A DNA stretch of 64,000 bases from Verrucomicrobiia bacterium (GCA_026414565.1 JAOAIT010000044.1:1-64000), one strand, 5' to 3'. Shown: positions 45,369 through 53,359, numbered from the stretch's first letter. The notes: generated by a model not told the origin, from the letters alone. Numbers and translations: made by a program.

Positions 45369-45845
45369 ATGAGAAGTATTAACATCAGAAGTGAGTCATT
45401 GTTTCATACCAGTGCTGCAACCATCCTGTGTCTCACCGCCGTGTGCAAGCTCATAAGCGTTACGGGGGAGGCCAGGGTCATGGCGCTGGCGGACCCGATA
45501 ATCCGTTTCGTCAGCCTGCGGCAGTTGCTGCTATGGACAGCACTTCTTGAACTGGGCGTTGCGTGGTACTTGTTTAATGGTAGAAACATTAGGGCAAGGA
45601 ATTATCTGCTGCTTTGGCTATGCGGATTGTTTATTGCCTATCGCGTTGGCTTATGGTTGATGCAATACAAAGGCTGTTCCTGTCTGGGCACGGTTACGCA
45701 GTGGCTGCCGGTTTCTGCGGGGACGGTGGACCTGGTAATGAAGCTTATTCTGGCCTATCTGGGCATTGGTTCGGCCGTCTTTATCTGGAAGTCGTTGGGC
45801 AAGGACGGATCGAAGCAAGTGGATGAATGCCAGCCTATTGCATAA
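45369..45845 (+). CDS. MauE/DoxX-like redox-associated membrane protein
   Basis: This encodes 158 residues with four membrane helices (about 15-33, 50-68, 80-98, 120-138). YKGCSCLGTVTQWLPVS carries a CxC motif between helices 3 and 4, as in MauE-type proteins (CxCFG), which are linked to maturation of disulfide-rich periplasmic proteins. It lies 198 bp downstream of small protein 1 and overlaps the possible N-terminus of the GT2 gene. Handling disulfides of the Cys-rich partners is inferred from context. The first frame codon is TTG 45363, but ATG 45369 is preferred. Confidence 0.72.
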   Translation: MRSINIRSESLFHTSAATILCLTAVCKLISVTGEARVMALADPIIRFVSLRQLLLWTALLELGVAWYLFNGRNIRARNYLLLWLCGLFIAYRVGLWLMQYKGCSCLGTVTQWLPVSAGTVDLVMKLILAYLGIGSAVFIWKSLGKDGSKQVDECQPIA

Positions 45846-45889
45846 ACTTTGTGGAAGGGCATACGCATAAACCGCCTGAGTGGGGCAAG

Positions 45890-46675
45890 GTGTGCTTGGA
45901 TAATGAGCCTGTTCCCCCATGCCTCGCAGTGGTCATTCCTGTGTACAACGAGGCACGGAACCTGGGTTTGGTGTTGGAGCGCGTCTTGGAGAAGCGGTTT
46001 GTAGCCGAAGTGGTGGTGGTGGACGATGGGTCCACGGATGGGAGCTGGGAGGTGATGCGCTCCTAGGAGGCGCGGGATTCCCGCATTCGCCTGGCGCGGC
46101 ACGAGCGCAACCGCGGGAAAGGGGCGGCGTTGGGGACGGGCCTGGGGCTGGCCCGTGCGCCGGTGGTGGTGGTGCAGGACGGTGATTTGGAATATGACCC
46201 TACAGACCTGGGGCCGATGCTCGAGCTGATCCTATGCGGCAAAGCTGACGTGGTTTACGGGAGCCGGTACGCCGATGGGCGGCGGGGGGTAGGGCCTTTG
46301 TGGCATACCTTGGGCAACAAGGCGTTAACGCTCATTTCCAACCTGTGCACGGGTCAGTGGCTTACGGACGAGGCGACCTGTTATAAGATGTTCCGGCGGG
46401 ACTTGCTGGAGCGGCTGGAATTGCGGGAGCAAGGGTTTGGATTTTGCCCGGAATTTACGGCCAAGGTGAGCCGATTGGGGGTGCGGGTGATGGAGGTGCC
46501 GATATCGTATCACGGGCGAAGCCGGGCGGAGGGAAAGAAGATTCGGCTGCGGCATGGGCTGGAGGCGGTGTGGTGCCTGGTGAAGTACCGCCGGTGGCAG
46601 CCCACAGAGGGAACGGGGACTGAAGGGCGCACGTTTAAGGGGTGCCTGGAGCAATGTCCAAAAGCGCCGGATTAA
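45890..46675 (+). pseudogene. DPM1-like GT2 glycosyltransferase with an in-frame amber stop
   Basis: The frame from GTG 45890 (or ATG 45827) gives PCLAVVIPVYNEARNLG, VVVVDDGSTDGSWEVMRS and then TAG at 46064-46066. The same frame continues without a shift: EARDSRIRLARHERNRGKGAALGTGLGLARAPVVVVQDGDLEYDP, YGSRYADGRRGVGPLWHTLGNKALTLISN, DEATCYKMFRR and ISYHGRSRAEGKKI. These are GT2 dolichol/polyprenyl-phosphate mannosyl- or glucosyltransferase motifs with both catalytic Asp positions (DDGS, QDGDLEYDP). Without the stop the protein would be about 261 residues, close to normal. It is either a fresh nonsense mutant or a sequencing error. Confidence 0.82.
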
Positions 46676-46842
46676 TGGGTTGACAAGGAACAAAGTGCAG
46701 AGCCGAACGGGATTAAAGAAATGGAAAGTATCATGGAGACACGCAAAGAAAAAAATCCGACGCTGACGGGAGGAAAATCCAAAGTTATCGCAAATGACCA
46801 GATTTTAACAGGCTAATAAACCACTGAAAAGAATGGCTGACA

Positions 46843-46898
46843 CTGTTTTGGATGGCCGGCAATTACTGGAAACGGAGGACGGCAAACAAAGAACATAC
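46843..46898 (+). pseudogene. 3'-terminal stub of an array large protein
   Basis: These 56 bp match 48597-48652 at nearly every position (CTGTTTTGGATGGCCGGCAA and onward). There they encode the tail LFWMAGNYWKRKTANKEHT of large protein B; here one base change gives KRRTANKEHT. The stub is followed 32 bp later by small protein 2, the same order as in the intact pairs. It is what remains of another copy of the large gene. The rest of 46676-46930 shows no gene. Confidence 0.8.
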
Positions 46899-46930
46899 AT
46901 AAACCTAAAAGTAAAAGAAAGGAGTGCCTC

Positions 46931-47299
46931 ATGAACAGGAGAAAATCCATGGTGGTTGGGTTGGTAGCCGCGGTTGCGATCACCGCGGTTGCTGAGTTCT
47001 GCAACTATGATATTCGGACGCCTGATGAGACCAACTATGAGGTGTGTGTTGCCTTCGGCAACCCGCCTCCTCCGTGTGAAAAAGGAGTGCGTGTTCCGGG
47101 AGATGACGTGAGTGTTATCACATACGACGACATGGGTGTTCGTTGTGTTCCTTCAGGCGGGGCAAGAGCCAAATGTTTCTATCAAGTTGGGGAACCAGTT
47201 TACAACACTGTCCGTCAGAGATGCGAATGTGAACAACTGAGCATCCGGATGGAAAAAGATTGTACCCGAATGGTACTGGATTTCGAATATTGCGAATAG
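46931..47299 (+). CDS. Array small protein 2: secreted Cys-rich protein
   Basis: This encodes 122 residues, with a GGAG-like site in AAAGAAAGGAGTGCCTC upstream of ATG 46931. A signal peptide ends near ITAVAEFC, and the mature part has nine Cys (FC, VC, PC, RC, KC, RCEC, DC, YC) and a C-terminal LSIRMEKDCTRMVLDFEYCE. KCFYQVGEPVY...LDFEY is echoed in the remnant at 48674-48800. It is probably exported and disulfide-bonded. Function is unknown. Confidence 0.78.
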   Translation: MNRRKSMVVGLVAAVAITAVAEFCNYDIRTPDETNYEVCVAFGNPPPPCEKGVRVPGDDVSVITYDDMGVRCVPSGGARAKCFYQVGEPVYNTVRQRCECEQLSIRMEKDCTRMVLDFEYCE

Positions 47300-47371
47300 G
47301 AATTCGAAACACCCAAAGTGGATCCTGAACTCGACCTGGTTTTAAGGCCGGGCCGATTTGGTTTGTGGCTG

Positions 47372-47490
47372 CTGGTGCGCGGATGGGGGGCGTGGGGTGG
47401 CCGTTGCGGCATAACCTCGGCAATAAGGCGTCAATCCTCCTGTTCAACCTGCGCACGGGGCTGTGGCTGACGGAGGAGGTGACGTGCTGA
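47372..47490 (+). pseudogene. Degraded fragment of a second GT2 glycosyltransferase gene
   Basis: This region repeats part of the GT2 gene at 46265-46385. Nucleotide blocks such as CTCGGCAATAAGGCGT and AACCTGCGCACGGGGCTGTG align with CTTGGGCAACAAGGCGTTAA and AACCTGTGCACGGGTCAGTG. In one frame it reads HNLGNKASILLFNLRTGLWLTEEVTC before a stop at 47488-47490, against HTLGNKALTLISNLCTGQWLTDEATC in the intact part. It shows that the glycosyltransferase was duplicated with the array and then lost. Confidence 0.72.
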
Positions 47491-47492
47491 AT

Positions 47493-48662
47493 ATGAAACT
47501 GCGCAAACTGGTGGAAAAGCTGGACGATCGTATGGCAAGCAATGTGCTGACCGGCAAACCAACATTGAAGAACAAGTATGCTCTGACGAGATGGCTGTTG
47601 CTGCTAGTGATTTTAAGCGGGGTCGCCGTGCACTCCCAGCAATACTCGGTGAGCGGGACGACAATCATCGGGCAATATTACATGAACAGCCTAAGGCGTG
47701 CCTTTACCAATACCTTCATGGTTCAAGCAAGCAACGGTGTTTGGAAAATAACTGTGGATGTGAAGCCCGTGGGGAATCGCGATCTTTGCCGGAATGAGCG
47801 GTATTGGGATAAAACACAGATGATCACATTAAGCATATTTCACCGGGAAGAGAATGAAATCACGACCAACGTTGCGATCGCCACGATCTCGACAAACCCG
47901 ATTCCGGAATCCGATGTAAGTACGTGCAGCTTTATATGGCTGGCCTACTGTTCAGGAAACTATTTTAGCCACATGAGAAACTCAAACCGTTTGCATCCGG
48001 TATGGGCATTGGACGATATGCGCCTCCACAATGAGGGCTTTACGGTATTGGCTCGCAGCGCGATTAATGAAAAGCCCCCTGGCCTGCCCAAGTGCGTTAC
48101 CTATTTCAACGATGGGTGGGTAAGAACGGTGGGGCCCGACAGGGAAAGAAGTGTATTTAGATACAACCCGCCCTATGATCTTGGATTCAGCAACTTTATT
48201 TATTATTCAGATAAATGGGTTTCACGGCAGGGAGTTGAACTGCCCGGTGAATTCCATGCTGTCAGGTACGCGCCCAAATATAATGGGAGGGACACGAATG
48301 ACTTGTCGGTCATCACCGATGTTCGAGGTTGGAGCACGCAAATAGTGGTGTCGGACGACATACTGGTCACTCCTCCACAATATGAGGGAGTAATTGATGT
48401 TATTGATTATCGCCATCCTAATACGCGCCGGGTGGTTCAGTACCAGATAACAAATGGTTTATGGTTGGCACGTGATGATCCTGGGTTAAAGAAAATGGTG
48501 GAAAAGAGGACCCGTCCTTCTGCGGAACGAGCCGTTGTTTCCAGCCGGGGACGGATGCTTGCAGTGGCGATGTTAATTATTGTGCTTGTTATTCCGCTGT
48601 TTTGGATGGCCGGCAATTACTGGAAACGGAAGACGGCAAACAAAGAACATACAAAAACCTAA
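47493..48662 (+). CDS. Array large protein B: secreted, tail-anchored, paralog of protein A
   Basis: This encodes 389 residues from ATG 47493 (ATG 47532 is possible). A membrane signal (about 32-46, LLLLVILSGVAVHS) precedes QYSVSGTTIIGQYYM, GVWKITVDVK, CSFIWLAYCSGNYF, RLHPVWALDDMR, PGLPKCVTYFNDGWV, NPPYDLGF and HAVRYAPKYNG. These stretches follow protein A in the same order. The C-terminal helix (LAVAMLIIVLVIPLFWMAGNYW) and basic KRKTANKEHTKT tail would anchor it. Its 5' end abuts the GT2 fragment and its 3' end is followed by a small-protein remnant. Confidence 0.8.
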   Translation: MKLRKLVEKLDDRMASNVLTGKPTLKNKYALTRWLLLLVILSGVAVHSQQYSVSGTTIIGQYYMNSLRRAFTNTFMVQASNGVWKITVDVKPVGNRDLCRNERYWDKTQMITLSIFHREENEITTNVAIATISTNPIPESDVSTCSFIWLAYCSGNYFSHMRNSNRLHPVWALDDMRLHNEGFTVLARSAINEKPPGLPKCVTYFNDGWVRTVGPDRERSVFRYNPPYDLGFSNFIYYSDKWVSRQGVELPGEFHAVRYAPKYNGRDTNDLSVITDVRGWSTQIVVSDDILVTPPQYEGVIDVIDYRHPNTRRVVQYQITNGLWLARDDPGLKKMVEKRTRPSAERAVVSSRGRMLAVAMLIIVLVIPLFWMAGNYWKRKTANKEHTKT

Positions 48663-48673
48663 GAATCGGAGAA

Positions 48674-48800
48674 AAATGTCATTACAGACGAGGGATGCCA
48701 GTTTATGAAAAAGTCTCGGTTTTGAAGATTGCGAAAAAGCCCAGCCATTGGCAATATGCCACTGAGTTAGAATACGAAACTGCCGGCCCGGGCCTCATAA
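48674..48800 (+). pseudogene. Remnant of a third Cys-rich small protein
   Basis: In one frame this reads IGEKCHYRRGMPVYEKVSVLKIAKK...WQYATELEYE. Small protein 2 has AKCFYQVGEPVYNTV...LSIRMEK...LDFEYCE with the same order and near-equal spacing. The remnant lacks a start, a signal peptide and most Cys, and it begins directly behind large protein B. The remaining 48801-48976 shows no gene. Confidence 0.6.
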
Positions 48801-48976
48801 CTGCACTGGTTGCAAAGCCTAGGTAAGTCGTTGGGAAGTGGTGGGCGATCGAGGTGCTGATTTCTTGCAATAGATGTTTGAACAAACAAAGCTGAAATCT
48901 GATAAACTTGCGACAGTGCGATCCATCCGTTTCAGGCCTCTCGCGCAGGGAAGATTGTATTTGGGCGGTGGATTAA

Positions 48977-50749
48977 GTGCATGAATACCCACATAGTTTG
49001 TTGAGCCGCGGACAGCCCTGGCTGGTGGCGGCGGCGCTGCTGGGCCTGGCAATGGCAGGAGGCGGGGTGATGTTGGCTCGGGGTTTTGGGACGGCGCAGC
49101 ATGACGCGCGCTTTCATGTAAACTGGAGCGCGAATTTTTCCCGGCAATTATGGGAAGGCGAGGTGTATCCCCGCTGGTTGATGGATATGAACGGCGGGTT
49201 GGGGAGTCCGGCGTTTTATTTTTATCCCCCGGCACCCTATTACGCGACGAGCTTTTTGCGTCCGGTGCTTGGGGAGGAGGGGGCGAGCGGGCGGATGCTG
49301 GGGGCGGGGGCGGCGCTGGCGTTGTTTTTAAGCGGGTTGACAGCCTGGGGGTGGATGCAGCGGTGGGTGAAGGGGTGGGCGGCACTGGCGGGGGCTGGAG
49401 CCTACCTGTTTGCACCGTATCATCTGGCTGCCGATCTGTATGCACGGGGGGCGTATGCGGAGCTCTGGGCGTTCGCATGGTTGCCATTGGTGTTGAGCGG
49501 GGTGGATGGCCTGGCGGAAGAACGAGGGCCTGCGCGGGGTCTGCTCCGGCTGGCCTGCGGGTTTGGTTTGCTGGCGGCGACGCATCTGCCCGCGACGCTG
49601 CTGTTCTCACCGGTGCCGTTGGTTTATGCCTGGTGGCTGGGGGGACGGGAGGCGCGCTGGCGGTTGGCAGGATGGACAGTGGCCGGGATGGCGTGGGGTG
49701 CGGGGCTGGCGGCGGTATATGTGCTGCCGGCCATGACCCTGCAGGAGCTGGTGTCCATGAGTGCGCTCACCAACGCGCCAAATTTGCAGTATGACCGGAA
49801 TTTTCTGTTGACGGCGCTGCATCCGCAGGGGGAGGCGTTTCGGGCGGGGTTGTTTTGGCAGATCGTGGGGACGTTTGCGGTGGGGGCGTGGGGATTTATG
49901 ATGGCGGGGCCGAAGGAAGACGCAGGGCTGCGGCGGCGGGTGGCGTGGGGCGTGGTGGTTTTGTATGCGATGTTGTTCCTGATGTTGCCGCTGGGCGAGC
50001 CGGTGTGGAAGCATGTGCCGAAGTTGAAACTGGTGCAATTTCCCTGGCGGGCCACCGCGATTTTGACGCTGACGGCGTGCTGGCTGCTGGCGGTGGGTTT
50101 GCATTCATGGCAGCAGGGCGGGGGTTGGTGGAGGAGGGTAATGGGGGGTGTGTTGGCCGCGCTGCTGGCGGGGTGGGTGTGGCTGGATATTCAGGCCATC
50201 CGGCACTTCGCGCAGCACAATCAACCGCCCCCGGCAGACTGGCTGGGACGGCAGGAAGACGCCGCGGAGTACCTGCCGGCGGGGGTGAGGGTGCCGCTGG
50301 GCCTGGTCCTGGAGGAGTTGGAAGTTAACCGGCACCCGGAGCGTGTGAACCATTACACCGACGGCATCCTGCCGCTGCTGCCGCGGGCGGCGGTGGTGAA
50401 TGATCAGGCGCGGCTGGCAGCGCTGTTTGTGGAGGGGCGCGGCAGCGTGACGATCAAGGAGTGGCGGCCGCGGCGTGTGCAAGTGGTAGTGGAGGCGCCG
50501 GCCCCGGTCAAGCTGCAGCTCAGCCGGTTTTATTTCGAGGGTTGGCGGGCTTGGCGTGGCGTTTCTCCCGTGAAACTTTGGCCAGCGCCGCTGAGCGGTT
50601 TAATGCAGGTGGAGCTGCCCGCCGGCCGTCACACGCTGCGGGTGGAGTTGAAGTGGTCGCCGGTGGAATGGGCGGGGTGGGCGGTCACGATGGTTTCTGG
50701 ATTGGCAGTGGTGGTGGTTGGGTTACACTCGCGGCACGCACGGCCTTAA
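48977..50749 (+). CDS. PTPS-related (YfhO/GT-C-like) polytopic membrane protein
   Basis: This encodes 590 residues starting at GTG 48977. About 10-11 membrane helices and a C-terminal soluble β domain are present. The N-terminal AQHDARFHVNWSANFSRQLWEGEVYPRWLMDMNGGLGSPAFYFYPPAPYY is characteristic of the membrane 6-pyruvoyl-tetrahydropterin-synthase-related family, which is allied to GT-C glycosyltransferases. It probably works with polyprenyl-linked sugars. The GC-rich sequence marks the right end of the AT-rich array. It directly abuts the pseudopilin gene (stop 50749, start 50750). Confidence 0.78.
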   Translation: MHEYPHSLLSRGQPWLVAAALLGLAMAGGGVMLARGFGTAQHDARFHVNWSANFSRQLWEGEVYPRWLMDMNGGLGSPAFYFYPPAPYYATSFLRPVLGEEGASGRMLGAGAALALFLSGLTAWGWMQRWVKGWAALAGAGAYLFAPYHLAADLYARGAYAELWAFAWLPLVLSGVDGLAEERGPARGLLRLACGFGLLAATHLPATLLFSPVPLVYAWWLGGREARWRLAGWTVAGMAWGAGLAAVYVLPAMTLQELVSMSALTNAPNLQYDRNFLLTALHPQGEAFRAGLFWQIVGTFAVGAWGFMMAGPKEDAGLRRRVAWGVVVLYAMLFLMLPLGEPVWKHVPKLKLVQFPWRATAILTLTACWLLAVGLHSWQQGGGWWRRVMGGVLAALLAGWVWLDIQAIRHFAQHNQPPPADWLGRQEDAAEYLPAGVRVPLGLVLEELEVNRHPERVNHYTDGILPLLPRAAVVNDQARLAALFVEGRGSVTIKEWRPRRVQVVVEAPAPVKLQLSRFYFEGWRAWRGVSPVKLWPAPLSGLMQVELPAGRHTLRVELKWSPVEWAGWAVTMVSGLAVVVVGLHSRHARP

Positions 50750-51580
50750 ATGAAGCGCATGGCGAACAGGTGGGAGAAGGCGCAGGCTTTCACCCTGATC
50801 GAGCTGCTGGTGGTGATTTTAATTCTAGCGCTGCTGGCGGCGTTGTTGATGCCGGCGCTGGCGGCAGCCAAACAGCGGACGCGGACTGTCCAATGCGCCA
50901 ATAATCACCGCGCCCTGGCGCTGGCGTGGCGCCTGTATGGCGATGACCACCAGCAGCGGCTGCCGTGGACGGTGGACGACGGCGACGGCCTGCCCTTTAC
51001 CAACTGGGTGGCAGGCCATTTGCGCAATCCGGTGGAAGCCACCAACACCGCGCTGCTGGTGGATTCCAAACGTTCGTTGTTGGCGCCGTTCGTTACGCAT
51101 GCTGCCCTGTATAAATGCCCCGCCGATCCTTCCCCTTTGGCGCGCAGCGTGAGCATGAACAACCGGCTCAACCCGGTGCGCTTTCTCAAGCCGGTGCTGG
51201 TTATTGGCGGATACGGCACCAATTTCATGGTGTATCGGCGGGCCAGCGACATCCGTGACCCGTCACGGATTTTCGTGCTGTTGGACGAGCGTTACGACAG
51301 CATCAACGAGGGCAATTTTGCGGTGGATCTGAGCAATACCGGCACCTACGACGGGCACGGCGTGCCCACGCCTTATTGGTGGCTGGACACGCCGGCGGCC
51401 TACCATAATCAAGGGGTGAATTTGTCCTTTGCCGACGGCCATGTGGAGACACACCGCTGGCAGGAGCGCACGACGCTGGGGCCGCTGGGGGTGACGGGTT
51501 TCCGGCGGACATCGAGCATGGACCGGGACATCTCCTGGCTCCAATTTCACACGGCGGAGCCGGTGCAACCGGGGCCGTGA
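50750..51580 (+). CDS. Type II secretion-like pseudopilin with H-x9-DG signature
   Basis: This encodes 276 residues. The leader MKRMANRWEKAQA is cleaved before [29 protein letters not shown] (the -1 residue is Ala and not the usual Gly). The C-terminal part has HNQGVNLSFADGHVETHRW, a full H-x9-DG motif. Like the 13.8 kb protein it belongs to the expanded DUF1559-like group. The start ATG 50750 immediately follows the membrane protein stop, suggesting cotranscription with it. Confidence 0.87.
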   Translation: MKRMANRWEKAQAFTLIELLVVILILALLAALLMPALAAAKQRTRTVQCANNHRALALAWRLYGDDHQQRLPWTVDDGDGLPFTNWVAGHLRNPVEATNTALLVDSKRSLLAPFVTHAALYKCPADPSPLARSVSMNNRLNPVRFLKPVLVIGGYGTNFMVYRRASDIRDPSRIFVLLDERYDSINEGNFAVDLSNTGTYDGHGVPTPYWWLDTPAAYHNQGVNLSFADGHVETHRWQERTTLGPLGVTGFRRTSSMDRDISWLQFHTAEPVQPGP

Positions 51581-51624
51581 GGGTGCGCCTGGCGGGGCCT
51601 GGCGCCCGGGTGTCGGCTTGTATT

Positions 51625-52728
51625 ATGCCCATTTGTCCAGCATGTCATGAACCGTTGCGGGTGCAGCGGGTGCCCGAAGGCATGTATTATGCCTGCGGCA
51701 GTTGCACGGGCCGCTCGCTGACCCTGGCCCAGGTGCGGGCCAGGGGCGGCGATCCGCTGGTGAATGCCTTGTTGCGCCAGTTGAACCGGCGCCAGACGGT
51801 GGGGGAGCGTCCCTGCCCGTTTTGCGAGCAAAAGATGACGGTATTATCCCCCCCGCAGGCGGGGCTGGAGCTGGATGGTTGCCGTTCGTGCGGCATCATC
51901 TGGTTTGACACGCACGAGCTGGAGAGCGTGCCGGCCGCGCCTCCGCCCTCGCTTGAGGAGCTCCATTACCGTGCCGCCGAGGAGGTGGCGAAAGAAAAAA
52001 TCCAACAGAGACGGGAGCTGGAGCAAGAACCTGACGCGGAGTGGAAAACCTTGCCGGCCTTGTTGGGACTGCCGGTGGAGGCGGAGACCACGGCGCTGCG
52101 ACGGCGGCCGTGGGTGACGTGGGGGCTGGCGATCTTGATAAGCGTGGTAAGCGTGGCGGCATTTTTTAATTTGGAAACGGTGGTGGCGCAGTGGGGCATG
52201 GTGCCGTCGGCCTGGTGGCGACATGGGGGCTTGACACTCTTAACGGCCTTCTTCCTCCATGGGGGCATTCTGCACCTGGTCGGCAATGTATATTTTCTGC
52301 TGATCTTCGGGGACAATGTGGAAGACGAATTGGGCCGGGGGCGGTATCTGCTCCTGCTATTGCTGGCCACGCTGGGGGGGCAACTGCTGCATATCCTGTT
52401 TGAGCCTCACTCGGCGGTGCCGGCCATTGGGGCCAGTGGCGGGATTTCGGGGGTGCTGGCGTTTTACGCATTGCAATTTCCCCGGGCCAGGATCAGTTTG
52501 CTGGCCCGGCTGGGGTGGCGGTTTTACTGGCTCAAGTTTTCGGCGCTCTCCCTGTTTATCGTGTGGATGCTGCTGCAGTGCTGGGTTGCCTACCAACAAA
52601 TCCGTGGCTTTGGCAACGTCTCCGGCACGGCTCACCTGGGCGGGGCGCTGGTGGGGATTTTGTTTTGGTGGGGTCGGCGGCTGCGGCAGGCAGGCAAAGC
52701 AGCCCCGCCGCGGCCCGGATCTGCATGA
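51625..52728 (+). CDS. Zinc-ribbon rhomboid intramembrane protease
   Basis: This encodes 367 residues. Two N-terminal zinc-ribbon pairs (CPAC and YACGSC; CPFC and CRSCG) precede a charged linker and a six-helix rhomboid domain (about 170-355). The catalytic Ser lies in GASGGISGVLAFYALQFPRA and the His in GTAHLGGALVGILFW; HGGILHLVGNVYFLLIFGDNVED gives the L1/TM2 region. It cleaves membrane substrates near their helices. ATG 51625 is chosen because the zinc ribbon begins right after it. The ribbon/rhomboid fusion suggests cytosolic recruitment of substrates. Confidence 0.9.
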   Translation: MPICPACHEPLRVQRVPEGMYYACGSCTGRSLTLAQVRARGGDPLVNALLRQLNRRQTVGERPCPFCEQKMTVLSPPQAGLELDGCRSCGIIWFDTHELESVPAAPPPSLEELHYRAAEEVAKEKIQQRRELEQEPDAEWKTLPALLGLPVEAETTALRRRPWVTWGLAILISVVSVAAFFNLETVVAQWGMVPSAWWRHGGLTLLTAFFLHGGILHLVGNVYFLLIFGDNVEDELGRGRYLLLLLLATLGGQLLHILFEPHSAVPAIGASGGISGVLAFYALQFPRARISLLARLGWRFYWLKFSALSLFIVWMLLQCWVAYQQIRGFGNVSGTAHLGGALVGILFWWGRRLRQAGKAAPPRPGSA

Positions 52729-52787
52729 TTCCAGTTTGACAAGGCCGGTGGGATTGTGGAAATTTTGCTGCGCTGCAAGGCCCGGGT

Positions 52788-52862
52788 GCCAGAGTAGCTC
52801 AGGGGTAGAGCAGGGGACTCATAAGCCCTTGGTCGGGGGTTCAATTCCCTCCTCTGGCACCA
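52788..52862 (+). tRNA. tRNA with CAU anticodon (Met or Ile2)
   Basis: The acceptor stem GCCAGAG pairs with CTCTGGC, followed by A and an encoded CCA. The D arm is GCTC/GAGC, and the T stem pairs GGGGG with CCCTC around TTCAATT. The anticodon CAT is at 52820-52822 in loop CTCATAA. The base pair closing the anticodon stem is A·G, which is unusual. The start is not a formyl-Met type, so it is elongator Met or tRNA-Ile2 (lysidine). Sequence alone does not decide. Confidence 0.9.
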
Positions 52863-53021
52863 TTTTTGCAACAAGCGCCCGTTAGAAGTTCACTGTTTAT
52901 CCCTAGAGGTTTGTCCCAAACCGTGATGCATATCGTTGGTGCAGGAGGTGGAGTAATCCTTGGGCAACCACGGATGGCGAGGTGAGAAGGTGCCTCTGCA
53001 GGGAGAGGGAGGCGGAGAAAA

Positions 53022-53098
53022 TGGTCGGGGCGGTGCGATTTGAACGCACGACCTTCTGAACCCCATTCAGACGCGCTACCAAGCTACGCTACGCCCCG
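53022..53098 (-). tRNA. tRNA-Pro(GGG)
   Basis: On the minus strand the acceptor CGGGGCG pairs with CGCCCCG, followed by A and an encoded CCA. The anticodon stem TCTGA/TCAGA encloses loop ATGGGGT with anticodon GGG, so it reads proline codons. The T arm has TTCAAAT. It lies 160 bp from the CAU tRNA on the opposite strand. Confidence 0.92.
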
Positions 53099-53359
53099 AC
53101 ACGTTCCGGTTTTCTTGCGAAAACCAAACGCAGGGGCAATTTAAGGCAGAGGCGCGCCGGATTTCAACTTCTTCTTTCGCAAATTTTTATGCAGGCGGTC
53201 ACGTGGCTGTCACAATCGAGTGACTAATTTGAAGCCATGACCACGCTGGTGCAATGCGAGGTGCGACCTGTGCGCCCAGGACCGGCCCGCCGCAATCGTC
53301 ACGCCGGGGCGAAAAGGGTTGAGTTTCGGCGGCGGGGTTGGTGTACTGCGAGGCCAGAT

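Noticed and set aside
46064-46066. Amber codon as pyrrolysine or programmed readthrough
   Set aside because: There is no pylT/pylS in view, no downstream structure that I can identify, and GT2 enzymes do not use pyrrolysine. A mutation or error is simpler.
53099-53359. Gene or regulatory RNA between tRNA-Pro and the fusion reductase
   Set aside because: The only open frame is the N-terminal extension from 53237, which has no motif. GTCAC/GTGAC repeats are too short to call an operator.
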